DNA of 5,026 nt, taken from NCBI GenBank assembly GCA_964646985.1, contig CAZYFI010000080.1:1-5026 (forward strand). Direction: 5' to 3'. Source of the stretch: UBA2253 sp964646985. GTDB taxonomy: Bacteria > Bacillota_I > Bacilli_A > ML615J-28 > CAG-698. The notes beneath the pieces were generated by a model. That model was not told the origin of the DNA. It ran no database searches and saw only the letters and a program-made list of their open reading frames with translations. Of this stretch, positions 1-5,026 are shown piece after piece. Numbering within the stretch: position 1 is the stretch's first letter; every line of letters starts with the position of its first letter. A program made the position numbers and the translations under genes.

Positions 1-14
1 TGCTCTTTCTGCAA

Positions 15-58
15 ACAAAAAAAGCCTAATACTAATTGTACTAGACTAATGCTTTTAA
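15..58 (-). terminator. Intrinsic terminator after tRNA-Pro/tRNA-Gly
   Basis: Read on the minus strand, a 7-bp stem (CTAGTAC / GTATTAG, one G-U pair, 5-nt loop AATTA; plus-strand arms 26-32 and 38-44) is followed at once by GC and a run of seven T. An outer AAAAGC/GCTTTT pairing can extend it across a bulge. It lies just downstream of the tRNA-Gly 3' end and most likely ends the two-tRNA transcript. Confidence 0.75.
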
Positions 59-66
59 AAACATTA

Positions 67-140
67 TGGAGCAGGTGACGGGAATCGAACCCGCATGGTC
101 AGCTTGGAAGGCTGAAGTTCTACCATTGAACTACACCTGC
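67..140 (-). tRNA. tRNA-Gly (anticodon UCC)
   Basis: This 74-nt gene folds as a complete cloverleaf. The acceptor stem is GCAGGTG with CACCTGC, the discriminator is U, and CCA is encoded in the DNA. The anticodon stem TCAGC/GCTGA encloses the loop CTTCCAA, so the anticodon is TCC, reading GGA and probably other GGN glycine codons. The T arm carries GGTTCGATTCC and the D arm GTTCAATGGTAGAAC. It sits 5 nt downstream of tRNA-Pro on the same strand and should be processed from a shared precursor. Confidence 0.97.
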
Positions 141-145
141 AAAAA

Positions 146-222
146 TGGTCGGGAAAACAGGATTCGAACCTGCGACATCTTGGTCCCAAACCAAGCGCTC
201 TACCAAGCTGAGCTATTTCCCG
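146..222 (-). tRNA. tRNA-Pro (anticodon UGG)
   Basis: This 77-nt gene has acceptor stem CGGGAAA with TTTCCCG, discriminator A and an encoded CCA. The anticodon stem CTTGG/CCAAG encloses TTTGGGA, giving anticodon TGG, the four-codon proline reader. The C1-G72 first pair is typical of bacterial tRNA-Pro. It is the first gene of a two-tRNA unit with tRNA-Gly and follows a near-consensus promoter. Confidence 0.97.
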
Positions 223-232
223 ATCTATCAGC

Positions 233-254
233 TTAACAAATAAAAGTTTGTTAA
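233..254 (-). other. Perfect hairpin in the tRNA-Pro leader
   Basis: TTAACAAA and TTTGTTAA form a perfect 8-bp inverted repeat around a 6-nt loop. It lies between the promoter and the mature tRNA-Pro 5' end, 10 nt upstream of that end. No U-tract follows on the minus strand, so it is not an ordinary terminator. I infer that it shapes the precursor 5' leader for processing, or that it is a protein-binding inverted repeat. Confidence 0.5.
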
Positions 255-279
255 ACAGGGTGATTTCTCACGCTTAAAT

Positions 280-308
280 ATTATATAATATTTCCAAATA
301 AAAGTCAA
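280..308 (-). promoter_or_regulatory. Sigma-A-type promoter of the tRNA-Pro/tRNA-Gly unit
   Basis: On the minus strand, TTGACT (plus 303-308) and a perfect TATAAT (plus 280-285) are separated by exactly 17 nt, with AT-rich flanks. The expected transcription start is about position 273, roughly 50 nt before tRNA-Pro. This is the best housekeeping promoter in the window, as expected for stable RNA genes. Confidence 0.88.
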
Positions 309-330
309 CGAAAAAGTATGTTTTTTAGTA

Positions 331-367
331 CAAAATCAGGCTGCCTAATGTCTAGGCAGCCTGATGT
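331..367 (-). terminator. Strong terminator after the GH18 lipoprotein gene
   Basis: A perfect 13-bp GC-rich stem (arms 335-347 and 353-365) with a 5-nt loop starts 6 nt after the lipoprotein stop codon. On the minus strand it is followed by TTTTG, a short U-tract. On the plus strand it is followed by GTATTTTT, so it could work in both directions, though no plus-strand gene needs it. It insulates the tRNA-Pro promoter from readthrough. Confidence 0.85.
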
Positions 368-371
368 ATTT

Positions 372-2336
372 TTACTCATCTAATTTAAATTGTTGGTAAA
401 TCGCATCAAGTAATGTACCACCAACTTGGTCGTGACCATAATCCCAAAACATCACACCAGCCAAATTATTGGCAATCGCATACTCGCATTTATATTGAAT
501 AGAAAGTGGATTATCATAAGAAGCAAACTTATTTCCGCTATAAGAATAAAACACTTTTGCTTCTTCATCATAATATTCTACCATACCATTTTTATTATAA
601 TAATCTCTCATAAATGTAGTATAACTAACAGAAATAGGACTAGTGAGTGCTGCTCCTAATACATTAGTAGGAGAATTGGCAACATTTCCTATTTTCACAT
701 AAAAAGGAATTCCAAATACAATCTTGGTGATATCAATTCCTCCTTTTGCATACATATCAACCGAGGAAGCCACAGCATAAGGGGCATAGGTTGATTTGAT
801 CAAAGCAGATTGATGCTTTGCAACATAACTTCCACTCATTCCATATGTCATAATGTGCAAATAATCTAAATATTTGTTTAATTCAACCAAATCATAGTGT
901 GTGCTATAACTTCCTGAAACAACTGCAGCACTTAGAATCAAATCACGCGAAGAACGATCCAAGGCAATTCTGATTTCTTTTACAAGCAAAGAAAAATTGT
1001 TTTTTTCTGTAGTTCCACTTGGAAACTCCCAATCTAAATCAACTCCATCAAATTGATATTGTTCAAGGACACTTGCAATAGAATTGGCCAATTTAATGCG
1101 ATTTTCTTGCGTGCTAGAAGCCAAAGCAAACGCATCAGATGTTGCTTCAGAAACGCCATCAATAACAATGACGACTCTAACCCCTTTTTCTCTAATCTTT
1201 AAAACATTGTTTAGATTTGATAAATTATAGACACTAAGTTCACCGCCAATAATATTTCCAAACGAATAGTTCAACACATCGATTTTCATGTAATCGCGTT
1301 CCATCAAGTTCGTTCCATAGGCAGGATTGCGAAAATAAGCAAACGTTAACTTTTTATTTGGGTTGATTGCTGGCATATCCACCACCCTCGTTCCTCTAAC
1401 AACCATATCAATTTCGATTGTTTTTTGTATTGTTTGGCCATTGACACTTGCCAATAATAAGACGTTGGTATTTAGTAAACCTCTTTTTACAATCCCTGAA
1501 TCACTGATAGCTTGTGAATTTGATGACCAAATGATATTGAAAGTAACAGAACCCCATTTAAATTCAACCGGTAATTCTACATCGCTGATTACTTCTTGAT
1601 TATCAAGCACAAAAAGAAGTTGTTCTAAATCAGCAAAAGCAAGTTCTTCTTGTTCTTCAAGGTTTGTTTCACTCAATTCTATAAGACGCTCTTCATAACT
1701 TTCAAGCAAGGCAATTTTCACATCAACAAACGCTTTTTGTGAAGATGTTAATTGATCATAAGCATCCCGAATGCTAACTACCAGGTTTTGCATTTCTAAA
1801 GTGAGCTCATCTAGCGTAGGAAGTTCTAATAATAATATATTTACCGTATTTGCTTGATCATAATCACTGTTGAGGGCATTGATTGCAACGAGTGCTTCTT
1901 GATATTTAGTGAGCAAAGACGCATCGATAAGAGAAGAATATGCATCTTCCATCAAGTTTAAATTCTCTGTAATGGCATGAATCGTTTTTGCATCCTCTAG
2001 TGTTAACAAATCTACACTTGGTAGGCTTTGAATTAAATTAGTTATGTTAATTGCATATGATTTATTGGTTTCTTGTACGATGAGTTCTTCCATTTTGACT
2101 TCACATTCGATGAATCGATTTAGATTTAGAGAGAGTACTTTTTGCAAGTCTTCTTCATCAAGTAAATCAATTTTTGTTCTAATTTCAGTAATATAGTTTC
2201 GATGTAAAATTGTCAAAGCCGATACTTCAGGTAGGGCTTCAATTAAAACATCAACTTCAGTTTTAGTTTGCGGTTCTTCACATGCAACCAAAAAACCAGC
2301 AAATAAAACCTAAGCAAGTAGGTATATTTTTTTCAT
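372..2336 (-). CDS. GH18 (chitinase-like) lipoprotein with an in-frame amber codon in its signal peptide
   Basis: The frame encodes 654 codons from an ATG at 2334-2336, with one internal TAG at codon 9. The start is chosen because AAAGGA lies 7 nt upstream and the N-terminus is a lipoprotein signal: MKKIYLLA, the stop, then VLFAGFLVAC with lipobox LVAC, so the lipidated cysteine would be residue 19. Next come three degenerate helical repeats of about 60-70 residues (starting near 28, 98 and 165; pattern LI..LP..D.LTLE), a bacterial Ig-like domain (about 235-315, containing IIWSSNS and SGIVKRG), and a C-terminal GH18 barrel (about 328-654). The barrel keeps the catalytic DGVDLDWE (430-437, acid/base Glu437), IMTYG, GIPFY and a terminal FWDYG. 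The family cleaves beta-1,4-linked GlcNAc polymers or related glycans, and the signal places it on the outer membrane face. The exact substrate is not clear. The body has no other lesion. Downstream of the TAG, the only start is TTG at 2289-2291 (639 residues, no ribosome binding site, no signal peptide), so the gene is a young pseudogene, a sequencing error or a readthrough case. Confidence 0.85.
2310..2312 (-). other. In-frame TAG (amber) codon 9 of the lipoprotein signal peptide
   Basis: Minus-strand codons from ATG 2334 read ATG AAA AAA ATA TAC CTA CTT GCT TAG GTT TTA TTT GCT GGT TTT TTG GTT GCA TGT. The signal peptide is continuous on both sides of the stop. One substitution from TTG, TCG or TGG would explain it, and Leu would fit the hydrophobic core best. 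The next base after the stop is G. Confidence 0.9.
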
Positions 2337-2343
2337 AATCCAT

Positions 2344-2349
2344 TCCTTT
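2344..2349 (-). promoter_or_regulatory. Ribosome binding site of the GH18 lipoprotein
   Basis: AAAGGA on the minus strand lies 7 nt before the ATG at 2334-2336. It decides the start: it serves the upstream ATG that precedes the amber codon, while the TTG at 2289-2291 has no comparable site. Confidence 0.75.
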
Positions 2350-2364
2350 ATTTTTTCTTAGTTC

Positions 2365-2393
2365 ATTTTACCATAATTAAGCCTAAAACCCAA
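2365..2393 (-). promoter_or_regulatory. Promoter of the GH18 lipoprotein gene
   Basis: On the minus strand, TTGGGT (plus 2388-2393), a 17-nt spacer and TAAAAT (plus 2365-2370) line up. TGG directly before the hexamer makes it an extended -10, which would offset the poor -35. Predicted transcription starts near 2358, giving a leader of about 22 nt that includes the ribosome binding site. Confidence 0.6.
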
Positions 2394-2400
2394 CATAAAT

Positions 2401-2438
2401 AAAAAAGTTAGCCCTTGCTTTTAAGCAATAAGCTAACT
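2401..2438 (-). terminator. Intrinsic terminator after tRNA-Asp/tRNA-Arg
   Basis: On the minus strand, AGTTAGC pairs with GCTAACT (plus 2432-2438 and 2406-2412). The inner TTGCT/AGCAA pairing continues the stem above a small internal loop, and six T residues follow. It begins 11 nt after the tRNA-Arg CCA end and abuts the promoter of the lipoprotein gene. Confidence 0.88.
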
Positions 2439-2449
2439 AGAAATATCCA

Positions 2450-2526
2450 TGGCACGCCCAAGAGGATTCGAACCTCCGACCACCTGATTCGTAGTCAGGT
2501 ACTCTATCCAGCTGAGCTATGGGCGC
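2450..2526 (-). tRNA. tRNA-Arg (anticodon ACG)
   Basis: This 77-nt gene has acceptor GCGCCCA with TGGGCGT (the first pair is a G-U wobble), discriminator G and an encoded CCA. The anticodon stem CCTGA/TCAGG encloses CTACGAA, giving anticodon ACG. In bacteria A34 of this tRNA is normally deaminated to inosine by TadA, so that it reads CGU, CGC and CGA; that is family knowledge, not visible here. It is the second gene of a pair, 5 nt after tRNA-Asp. Confidence 0.97.
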
Positions 2527-2531
2527 ATTTA

Positions 2532-2607
2532 TGGCGGTCTCAACGGGACTCGAACCCGCGATCTCCAGTGTGACAGACTGGCATGTTAACCACTACACCA
2601 TGAGACC
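2532..2607 (-). tRNA. tRNA-Asp (anticodon GUC)
   Basis: This 76-nt gene has acceptor GGTCTCA with TGAGACC, discriminator G (the usual AspRS identity base) and an encoded CCA. The anticodon stem CCAGT/ACTGG encloses CTGTCAC, so the anticodon is GTC. It is the promoter-proximal member of the Asp-Arg pair. Confidence 0.97.
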
Positions 2608-2632
2608 ATAATATGCCTTTTGACACTCGTAT

Positions 2633-2661
2633 ATTATACAAGAAATGAAGGCAAAAAGCAA
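2633..2661 (-). promoter_or_regulatory. Promoter of the tRNA-Asp/tRNA-Arg unit
   Basis: A perfect TATAAT (plus 2633-2638) stands 17 nt from TTGCTT (plus 2656-2661), which keeps TTG of the -35 consensus. The predicted start is near 2626, about 19 nt before tRNA-Asp. The upstream methyltransferase gene ends only 33 nt before the -35 and has no convincing terminator, so readthrough from that gene could add to tRNA expression. Confidence 0.7.
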
Positions 2662-2694
2662 GTTATATAATTAAAAAGAACGGAATGAGATAAC

Positions 2695-3411
2695 TTAAAA
2701 ATTTGGTTTGGTGATTTCGAACAAAGCAATTCCCACTGCCATTGGCAAATTCAAACTATCAATCATAGAACTATGATTGATTTTAATAGATTCTCCTATT
2801 TTTAAGAATTCGTCACTAAGACCCGTTGCTTCATTCCCAAAAATCAAAGCATAGGGAGATTCCATTTTTATGTCTTGGATACTTTTTTGTGCTTGTAGCA
2901 TAAAACAATATCGTTGGTGATGATATTGCTGGACATATTCTTCAAAATGATTGAATAATTGAAAATGGATATGAAAGAACGACCCCATTGATGCCCTAAT
3001 CACTTTTACATCAAATACATCAACAGCTGGTGTAATGATGGCAAGATTGAGAACTTGAAAACCCACCATTGAGCGAATAATGGTTCCTAAGTTACCAGCG
3101 TTCGAAGGATTCACCAAAACAACATGATTTCCATGGGAATCAAGTTTATCTTGATATTTCATGAATTCGCCAATAAAATAAACATTTTCTTTGTTCGATA
3201 AGATTGAAAAAGCTTTATTGTTTTGACTTATTGCGATATGATGGGTAGCACAACATTTCTCAATATAAGAATAAGTATCGTTTTTTTGGGTATCGCTATG
3301 GACATAAACGTGTCTTACCAATTCGGGTTTGCTTTCAAGTAATTCAATTGTTAAAGTAGCTCCCAATGTATAAGAAACGTCCAATTGTTTTGTATATTTT
3401 TTCGGATTCAT
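2695..3411 (-). CDS. TrmH/SpoU-family RNA 2'-O-methyltransferase
   Basis: This 238-residue protein is a SPOUT-class methyltransferase that would move a methyl group from S-adenosylmethionine to a ribose 2'-OH of tRNA or rRNA in the cytoplasm. The three family motifs are present in order: NPSNAGNLGTIIR (101-113, with the conserved Asn and Arg), FGNEATGLSDE (191-201) and IDSLNLPMAVG (217-227), which together form the trefoil-knot cofactor site. The N-terminal half (about 1-95) is more divergent and probably binds substrate RNA. The length is normal for the family. The ATG is supported by AGAGG 5 nt upstream and by an extended -10 promoter. The target nucleotide cannot be told from sequence; the neighbouring tRNA genes are suggestive but not evidence. 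It is transcribed separately from the dehydrogenase gene before it. Confidence 0.93.
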   Translation of the reverse strand: MNPKKYTKQLDVSYTLGATLTIELLESKPELVRHVYVHSDTQKNDTYSYIEKCCATHHIAISQNNKAFSILSNKENVYFIGEFMKYQDKLDSHGNHVVLVNPSNAGNLGTIIRSMVGFQVLNLAIITPAVDVFDVKVIRASMGSFFHIHFQLFNHFEEYVQQYHHQRYCFMLQAQKSIQDIKMESPYALIFGNEATGLSDEFLKIGESIKINHSSMIDSLNLPMAVGIALFEITKPNF

Positions 3412-3433
3412 ACAAACCTCTCATTGATACTTT

Positions 3434-3462
3434 ATTTTATCATGATTTTGGCTTTTTGTTAA
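3434..3462 (-). promoter_or_regulatory. Promoter of the RNA methyltransferase gene
   Basis: On the minus strand, TTAACA (plus 3457-3462, 5 of 6 to consensus), a 17-nt spacer and TAAAAT (plus 3434-3439, 5 of 6) are preceded by the extended -10 TGA. The -35 is inside the GTTAAC palindrome and in the tail of the previous gene's terminator. The predicted start is about 3427, leaving a leader of about 16 nt with the ribosome binding site. Confidence 0.75.
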
Positions 3463-3468
3463 CAAAAA
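3453..3468 (-). repeat. 16-bp perfect palindrome TTTTTGTTAACAAAAA
   Basis: The palindrome is centred on GTTAAC, exactly over the methyltransferase -35. It could be an operator for a dimeric regulator, or a by-product of the previous terminator's U-tract lying beside an A-rich spacer. The half-site TTTGTTAA also occurs in the tRNA-Pro leader hairpin, but such words are common in DNA this AT-rich. Confidence 0.4.
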
Positions 3469-3493
3469 CAAACGCCTTTTATGCGTTTGTTTT
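3457..3493 (-). terminator. Terminator overlapping the dehydrogenase stop codon
   Basis: On the minus strand, AAAACAAACGC and GCGTTTGTTTT form an 11-bp stem (plus 3483-3493 and 3465-3475) around a 7-nt loop. The upstream arm is the last coding segment (codons for Lys-Thr-Asn-Ala) and the TAA stop lies in the loop. A T-rich tail follows and runs into the next gene's -35. Confidence 0.75.
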
Positions 3494-4522
3494 GATTTTC
3501 TTAGATACTTTTCGTTTATATTTGTTTTTATGCTTTTCTAAATAAGTCGAGATTGCAAATTCAATCGTATCTTTAATCGATTCTTTTAACTCTCTTGTTG
3601 TAAAACCAAGTTCTTTTTTTGCCTTTTCATTGGAAAAATGATAATTGGAATCAAGAACAATAATGGAATAATGGGTAAATAATGGTTTTTGATGAATCAG
3701 AATGTAATAAAATTCAGCAAAATAACTCATGGCAAGAATGAACCAATAAGCCAATTTTGTTTTTATTTTTTTTACATTCCCTGCATGAGATATTTCATCT
3801 AACAATTGCTTTACAGTGATTTCATGACCTGATAAAATATAACATTCGCCGCTTCTTCCTTTTTCATATGCCAATCTGATTCCTCTTGCAACATCTCTTA
3901 CGTCGACAAAATTATATCCACCTCTTAAATAAGCTCTTAATCGGCCACATAACATGTCAATAAACAGTTGACTTACATTGGATAATTTATAATCATAAGG
4001 ACCAATCACCCCAGCAGGATGAACAATGACAATGTCAGTTCCTAAATTTACCTTTGAAAGAACGTACGCTGTCGCTTCTGCTTTTGATTTTGCATATAAA
4101 CCTTTTACCAACTTAGGATCAAAAATGTCTGATTCTTTTTGTAATTGCGGTTTTGGTAATTCCTGAAGTGCATGGACGCTAGAAGTATAAACTAATTTTG
4201 GAATATGGTTTTCTAAACATGTATCAACAATATTTTTCGTTCCTTCTACATTGACACGATGGATTAATTTTTTCTTTCCTGATCCAATTTCTACAATCCC
4301 AGCCAAATGAAATACAACATCAACATCTCTTAATGTTGCTTTTAAAAAACCGACATCCAAAATATTGCCAATGATAATTTCGGTAAATGGTTCAATCATT
4401 TCATAATGATCATTTTGCATGACGATGGATTTTACTTCATACCCATTATGATACAGTTCTTTCACCAATACATTGCCTATGTGTCCAGTTGCACCAGTTA
4501 CGATACATTTCATGATTGACAT
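3479..4522 (-). CDS. NAD(P)-dependent epimerase/dehydratase (extended SDR, dihydroflavonol-reductase-like)
   Basis: This 347-residue protein is an extended short-chain dehydrogenase. It has the N-terminal Rossmann motif TGATGHIG (9-16), an acidic-turn region near GNILD, VFHLAG (70-75), the TSS serine region (113-115), catalytic Y143xxxK147 (YAKSK), HPAGVIGP (168-175) and FVDVRDVA (205-212). Such enzymes oxidise, reduce or epimerise sugar nucleotides, sterol-like or small hydroxyl substrates; the substrate cannot be assigned. Odd points are a hydrophobic stretch (about 257-275) in the usually soluble C-terminal region, which may hold it at a membrane or a lipid substrate, and a very basic tail (329-345). 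The start is ATG 4520-4522, 5 nt after GGAAGG; a GTG at 4523-4525 is too close to that site and an ATG at 4511-4513 is too far. It stands alone between two terminators. Confidence 0.9.
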   Translation of the reverse strand: MSIMKCIVTGATGHIGNVLVKELYHNGYEVKSIVMQNDHYEMIEPFTEIIIGNILDVGFLKATLRDVDVVFHLAGIVEIGSGKKKLIHRVNVEGTKNIVDTCLENHIPKLVYTSSVHALQELPKPQLQKESDIFDPKLVKGLYAKSKAEATAYVLSKVNLGTDIVIVHPAGVIGPYDYKLSNVSQLFIDMLCGRLRAYLRGGYNFVDVRDVARGIRLAYEKGRSGECYILSGHEITVKQLLDEISHAGNVKKIKTKLAYWFILAMSYFAEFYYILIHQKPLFTHYSIIVLDSNYHFSNEKAKKELGFTTRELKESIKDTIEFAISTYLEKHKNKYKRKVSKKIKTNA

Positions 4523-4527
4523 CACTT

Positions 4528-4533
4528 CCTTCC
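4528..4533 (-). promoter_or_regulatory. Ribosome binding site that sets the dehydrogenase start
   Basis: GGAAGG on the minus strand is 5 nt upstream of ATG 4520-4522. The three candidate starts (GTG 4523, ATG 4520, ATG 4511) lie at 2, 5 and 14 nt, so the middle one fits best. Confidence 0.6.
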
Positions 4534-4556
4534 AATCATATCATACATCAAAAAAA

Positions 4557-4584
4557 GAAATACATTCTAAAAACTTAATATCAA
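4557..4584 (-). promoter_or_regulatory. Weak candidate promoter of the dehydrogenase gene
   Basis: On the minus strand, TTGATA (plus 4579-4584, 5 of 6) is 16 nt from TATTTC (plus 4557-4562, only 3 of 6). A better-looking TATGAT at 4540-4545 would start the transcript at the ribosome binding site and lacks a -35. A promoter must exist here if the preceding terminator works, but the boxes are uncertain. Confidence 0.25.
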
Positions 4585-4602
4585 TTTCCTAAAAATCGTC
4601 AT

Positions 4603-4623
4603 AAAAAACTGGATTTCTCCAGT
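4603..4623 (-). terminator. Terminator of the small membrane protein gene
   Basis: On the minus strand, ACTGGA-GAAA-TCCAGT forms a compact 6-bp hairpin with a GNRA tetraloop, followed by a T run. It starts only 3 nt after the TAA stop at 4627-4629. Confidence 0.85.
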
Positions 4624-4626
4624 GTA

Positions 4627-4833
4627 TTAATATTCTGAACTTTTAATCACCAACACCAATTGTACAACCGAAAAGACGACCAATAAAATGGCATACACAG
4701 CAGCAGTAAATTTATCCATATCCAAACGAATTAAAAGCCAAAATATGGCTGCAGCTTGGAAAATTATGATGACCCACGATGCTGTCCGAAAATATTCTCT
4801 TTTTTTGCGATTTTTTTCTGTCTCAAGTCTCAT
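4627..4833 (-). CDS. Small two-helix membrane protein, function unknown
   Basis: This 68-residue protein has a strongly basic N-terminus (residues 7-16, NRKKREYFR region), then two predicted transmembrane helices (about 18-36, SWVIIIF to FWLLI; and about 43-63, TAAVYAI to LVLVI) joined by a short loop with LDMDK. The positive-inside rule places both ends in the cytoplasm. The ATG at 4831-4833 is chosen because AAGGG is 7 nt upstream and a TATAAT lies at 4855-4860. The in-frame ATGs at 4861-4866 lie upstream of that -10 and would not be on the transcript. It has its own promoter and terminator, so it is not coupled to the dehydrogenase. I do not recognise a family. Confidence 0.75.
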   Translation of the reverse strand: MRLETEKNRKKREYFRTASWVIIIFQAAAIFWLLIRLDMDKFTAAVYAILLVVFSVVQLVLVIKSSEY

Positions 4834-4840
4834 ATATTTA

Positions 4841-4845
4841 CCCTT
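4841..4845 (-). promoter_or_regulatory. Ribosome binding site that sets the small membrane protein start
   Basis: AAGGG on the minus strand lies 7 nt before ATG 4831-4833. The longer frame starting at 4866 has no such site. Confidence 0.65.
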
Positions 4846-4854
4846 GTTTATTTT

Positions 4855-4881
4855 ATTATACATCATTTAAAATCATATGCA
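4855..4881 (-). promoter_or_regulatory. Promoter of the small membrane protein gene
   Basis: A perfect TATAAT on the minus strand (plus 4855-4860) is preceded at 16 nt by TTGCAT, which keeps TTG of the -35. Predicted transcription starts near 4848, giving a leader of about 15 nt that just contains the ribosome binding site. Confidence 0.6.
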
Positions 4882-4900
4882 AGTGGTTTGATTTTCACAA

Positions 4901-4926
4901 AATAAAAAACTCTCTTCCGAGAGTTT
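4901..4926 (-). terminator. Intrinsic terminator after tRNA-Leu
   Basis: On the minus strand, AAACTCTC and GAGAGTTT (plus 4919-4926 and 4907-4914) form a perfect 8-bp stem with a GGAA loop, followed by a T-rich tail. It lies 11 nt after the tRNA-Leu CCA end. Confidence 0.88.
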
Positions 4927-4937
4927 ATTGCTAAAAA

Positions 4938-5020
4938 TGGTGCGGATAACAGGAATCGAACCTGCACTCCGAGGAACTAGAGCCTAAGTCTAGCGCGTCT
5001 GCCAGTTCCGCCATATCCGC
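4938..5020 (-). tRNA. tRNA-Leu (anticodon UAG)
   Basis: This 83-nt class II tRNA has acceptor GCGGATA with TATCCGC, discriminator A (required by LeuRS) and an encoded CCA. The anticodon stem CTAGA/TCTAG encloses CTTAGGC, so the anticodon is TAG, which reads CUA and other CUN leucine codons. A long variable arm (TTCCTCGGA region) separates the anticodon and T arms. Only 6 nt of upstream sequence is in the window, so its promoter or any upstream tRNA partner is not visible. Confidence 0.96.
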
Positions 5021-5026
5021 ATGCAT

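Noticed and set aside
426..659. Plus-strand open frame of 77 codons
   Set aside because: It lies wholly inside the conserved GH18 coding region on the other strand and has no ribosome binding site or recognisable domain.
1363..1599. Plus-strand open frame of 78 codons
   Set aside because: It is antisense to the Ig-like domain of the lipoprotein and shows no family features.
2310..2312. Genome-wide reassignment of UAG to an amino acid
   Set aside because: The four protein genes end in TAA and none has another in-frame TAG in its body; one codon is not evidence for recoding.
4688..4870. Plus-strand open frame of 60 codons opposite the small membrane protein
   Set aside because: The minus-strand gene has a promoter, ribosome binding site, membrane helices and terminator; this frame has none of these.
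4938..5020. tRNA with anticodon TAG as a suppressor of the amber codon in the lipoprotein gene
   Set aside because: Anticodon UAG pairs with the leucine codon CUA, not with the stop UAG, which would need anticodon CUA. The body is an ordinary tRNA-Leu.
1..5026. CRISPR array, insertion sequence, prophage or integration site at the tRNA genes
   Set aside because: I saw no regularly spaced repeats, transposase or integrase motifs, terminal inverted repeats or duplicated tRNA 3' ends.

Overview
The window is AT-rich DNA with every supportable gene on the minus strand. It looks like a chromosomal housekeeping region of a low-GC Gram-positive or wall-less relative (Bacillota/Mycoplasmatota type). 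The signs are sigma-A-like promoters (TTGACT-17-TATAAT), purine-rich ribosome binding sites, short intrinsic terminators with U-tracts, tRNA genes that encode their own CCA, and a lipobox lipoprotein. All seven tryptophans I could trace in the proteins use TGG, and no gene needs UGA as sense. This argues against the UGA=Trp mycoplasmas and fits Acholeplasma/Izemoplasma-like or other Bacilli-related lineages. The species cannot be named from this sequence.

Layout, read in the direction of transcription (right to left): tRNA-Leu(UAG) with its terminator; a 68-residue two-helix membrane protein with its own promoter and terminator; an extended short-chain dehydrogenase/NAD-epimerase with a terminator that overlaps its stop codon; a SpoU/TrmH-type RNA 2'-O-methyltransferase with an extended -10 promoter; a tRNA-Asp(GUC)/tRNA-Arg(ACG) pair with promoter and terminator; a large multidomain lipoprotein with a glycoside hydrolase family 18 domain, with promoter and strong terminator; and a tRNA-Pro(UGG)/tRNA-Gly(UCC) pair with a near-consensus promoter, a leader hairpin and a terminator. 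Nearly every gene is its own transcription unit, packed so tightly that terminators and next-gene promoters touch or overlap. I see no operon that would tie the four proteins into one pathway.

The main anomaly is in the GH18 lipoprotein gene. Its promoter, ribosome binding site, ATG, lipoprotein signal peptide, full coding frame and terminator are all intact, but codon 9, inside the hydrophobic core of the signal peptide, is an in-frame TAG. The only start codon left between this stop and the lipobox cysteine is a TTG with no ribosome binding site, which would give a cytoplasmic enzyme without a signal peptide. This is either a very recent nonsense mutation, a sequencing or assembly error, or stop-codon readthrough. 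I found no CRISPR array, mobile element, phage gene or defence system.
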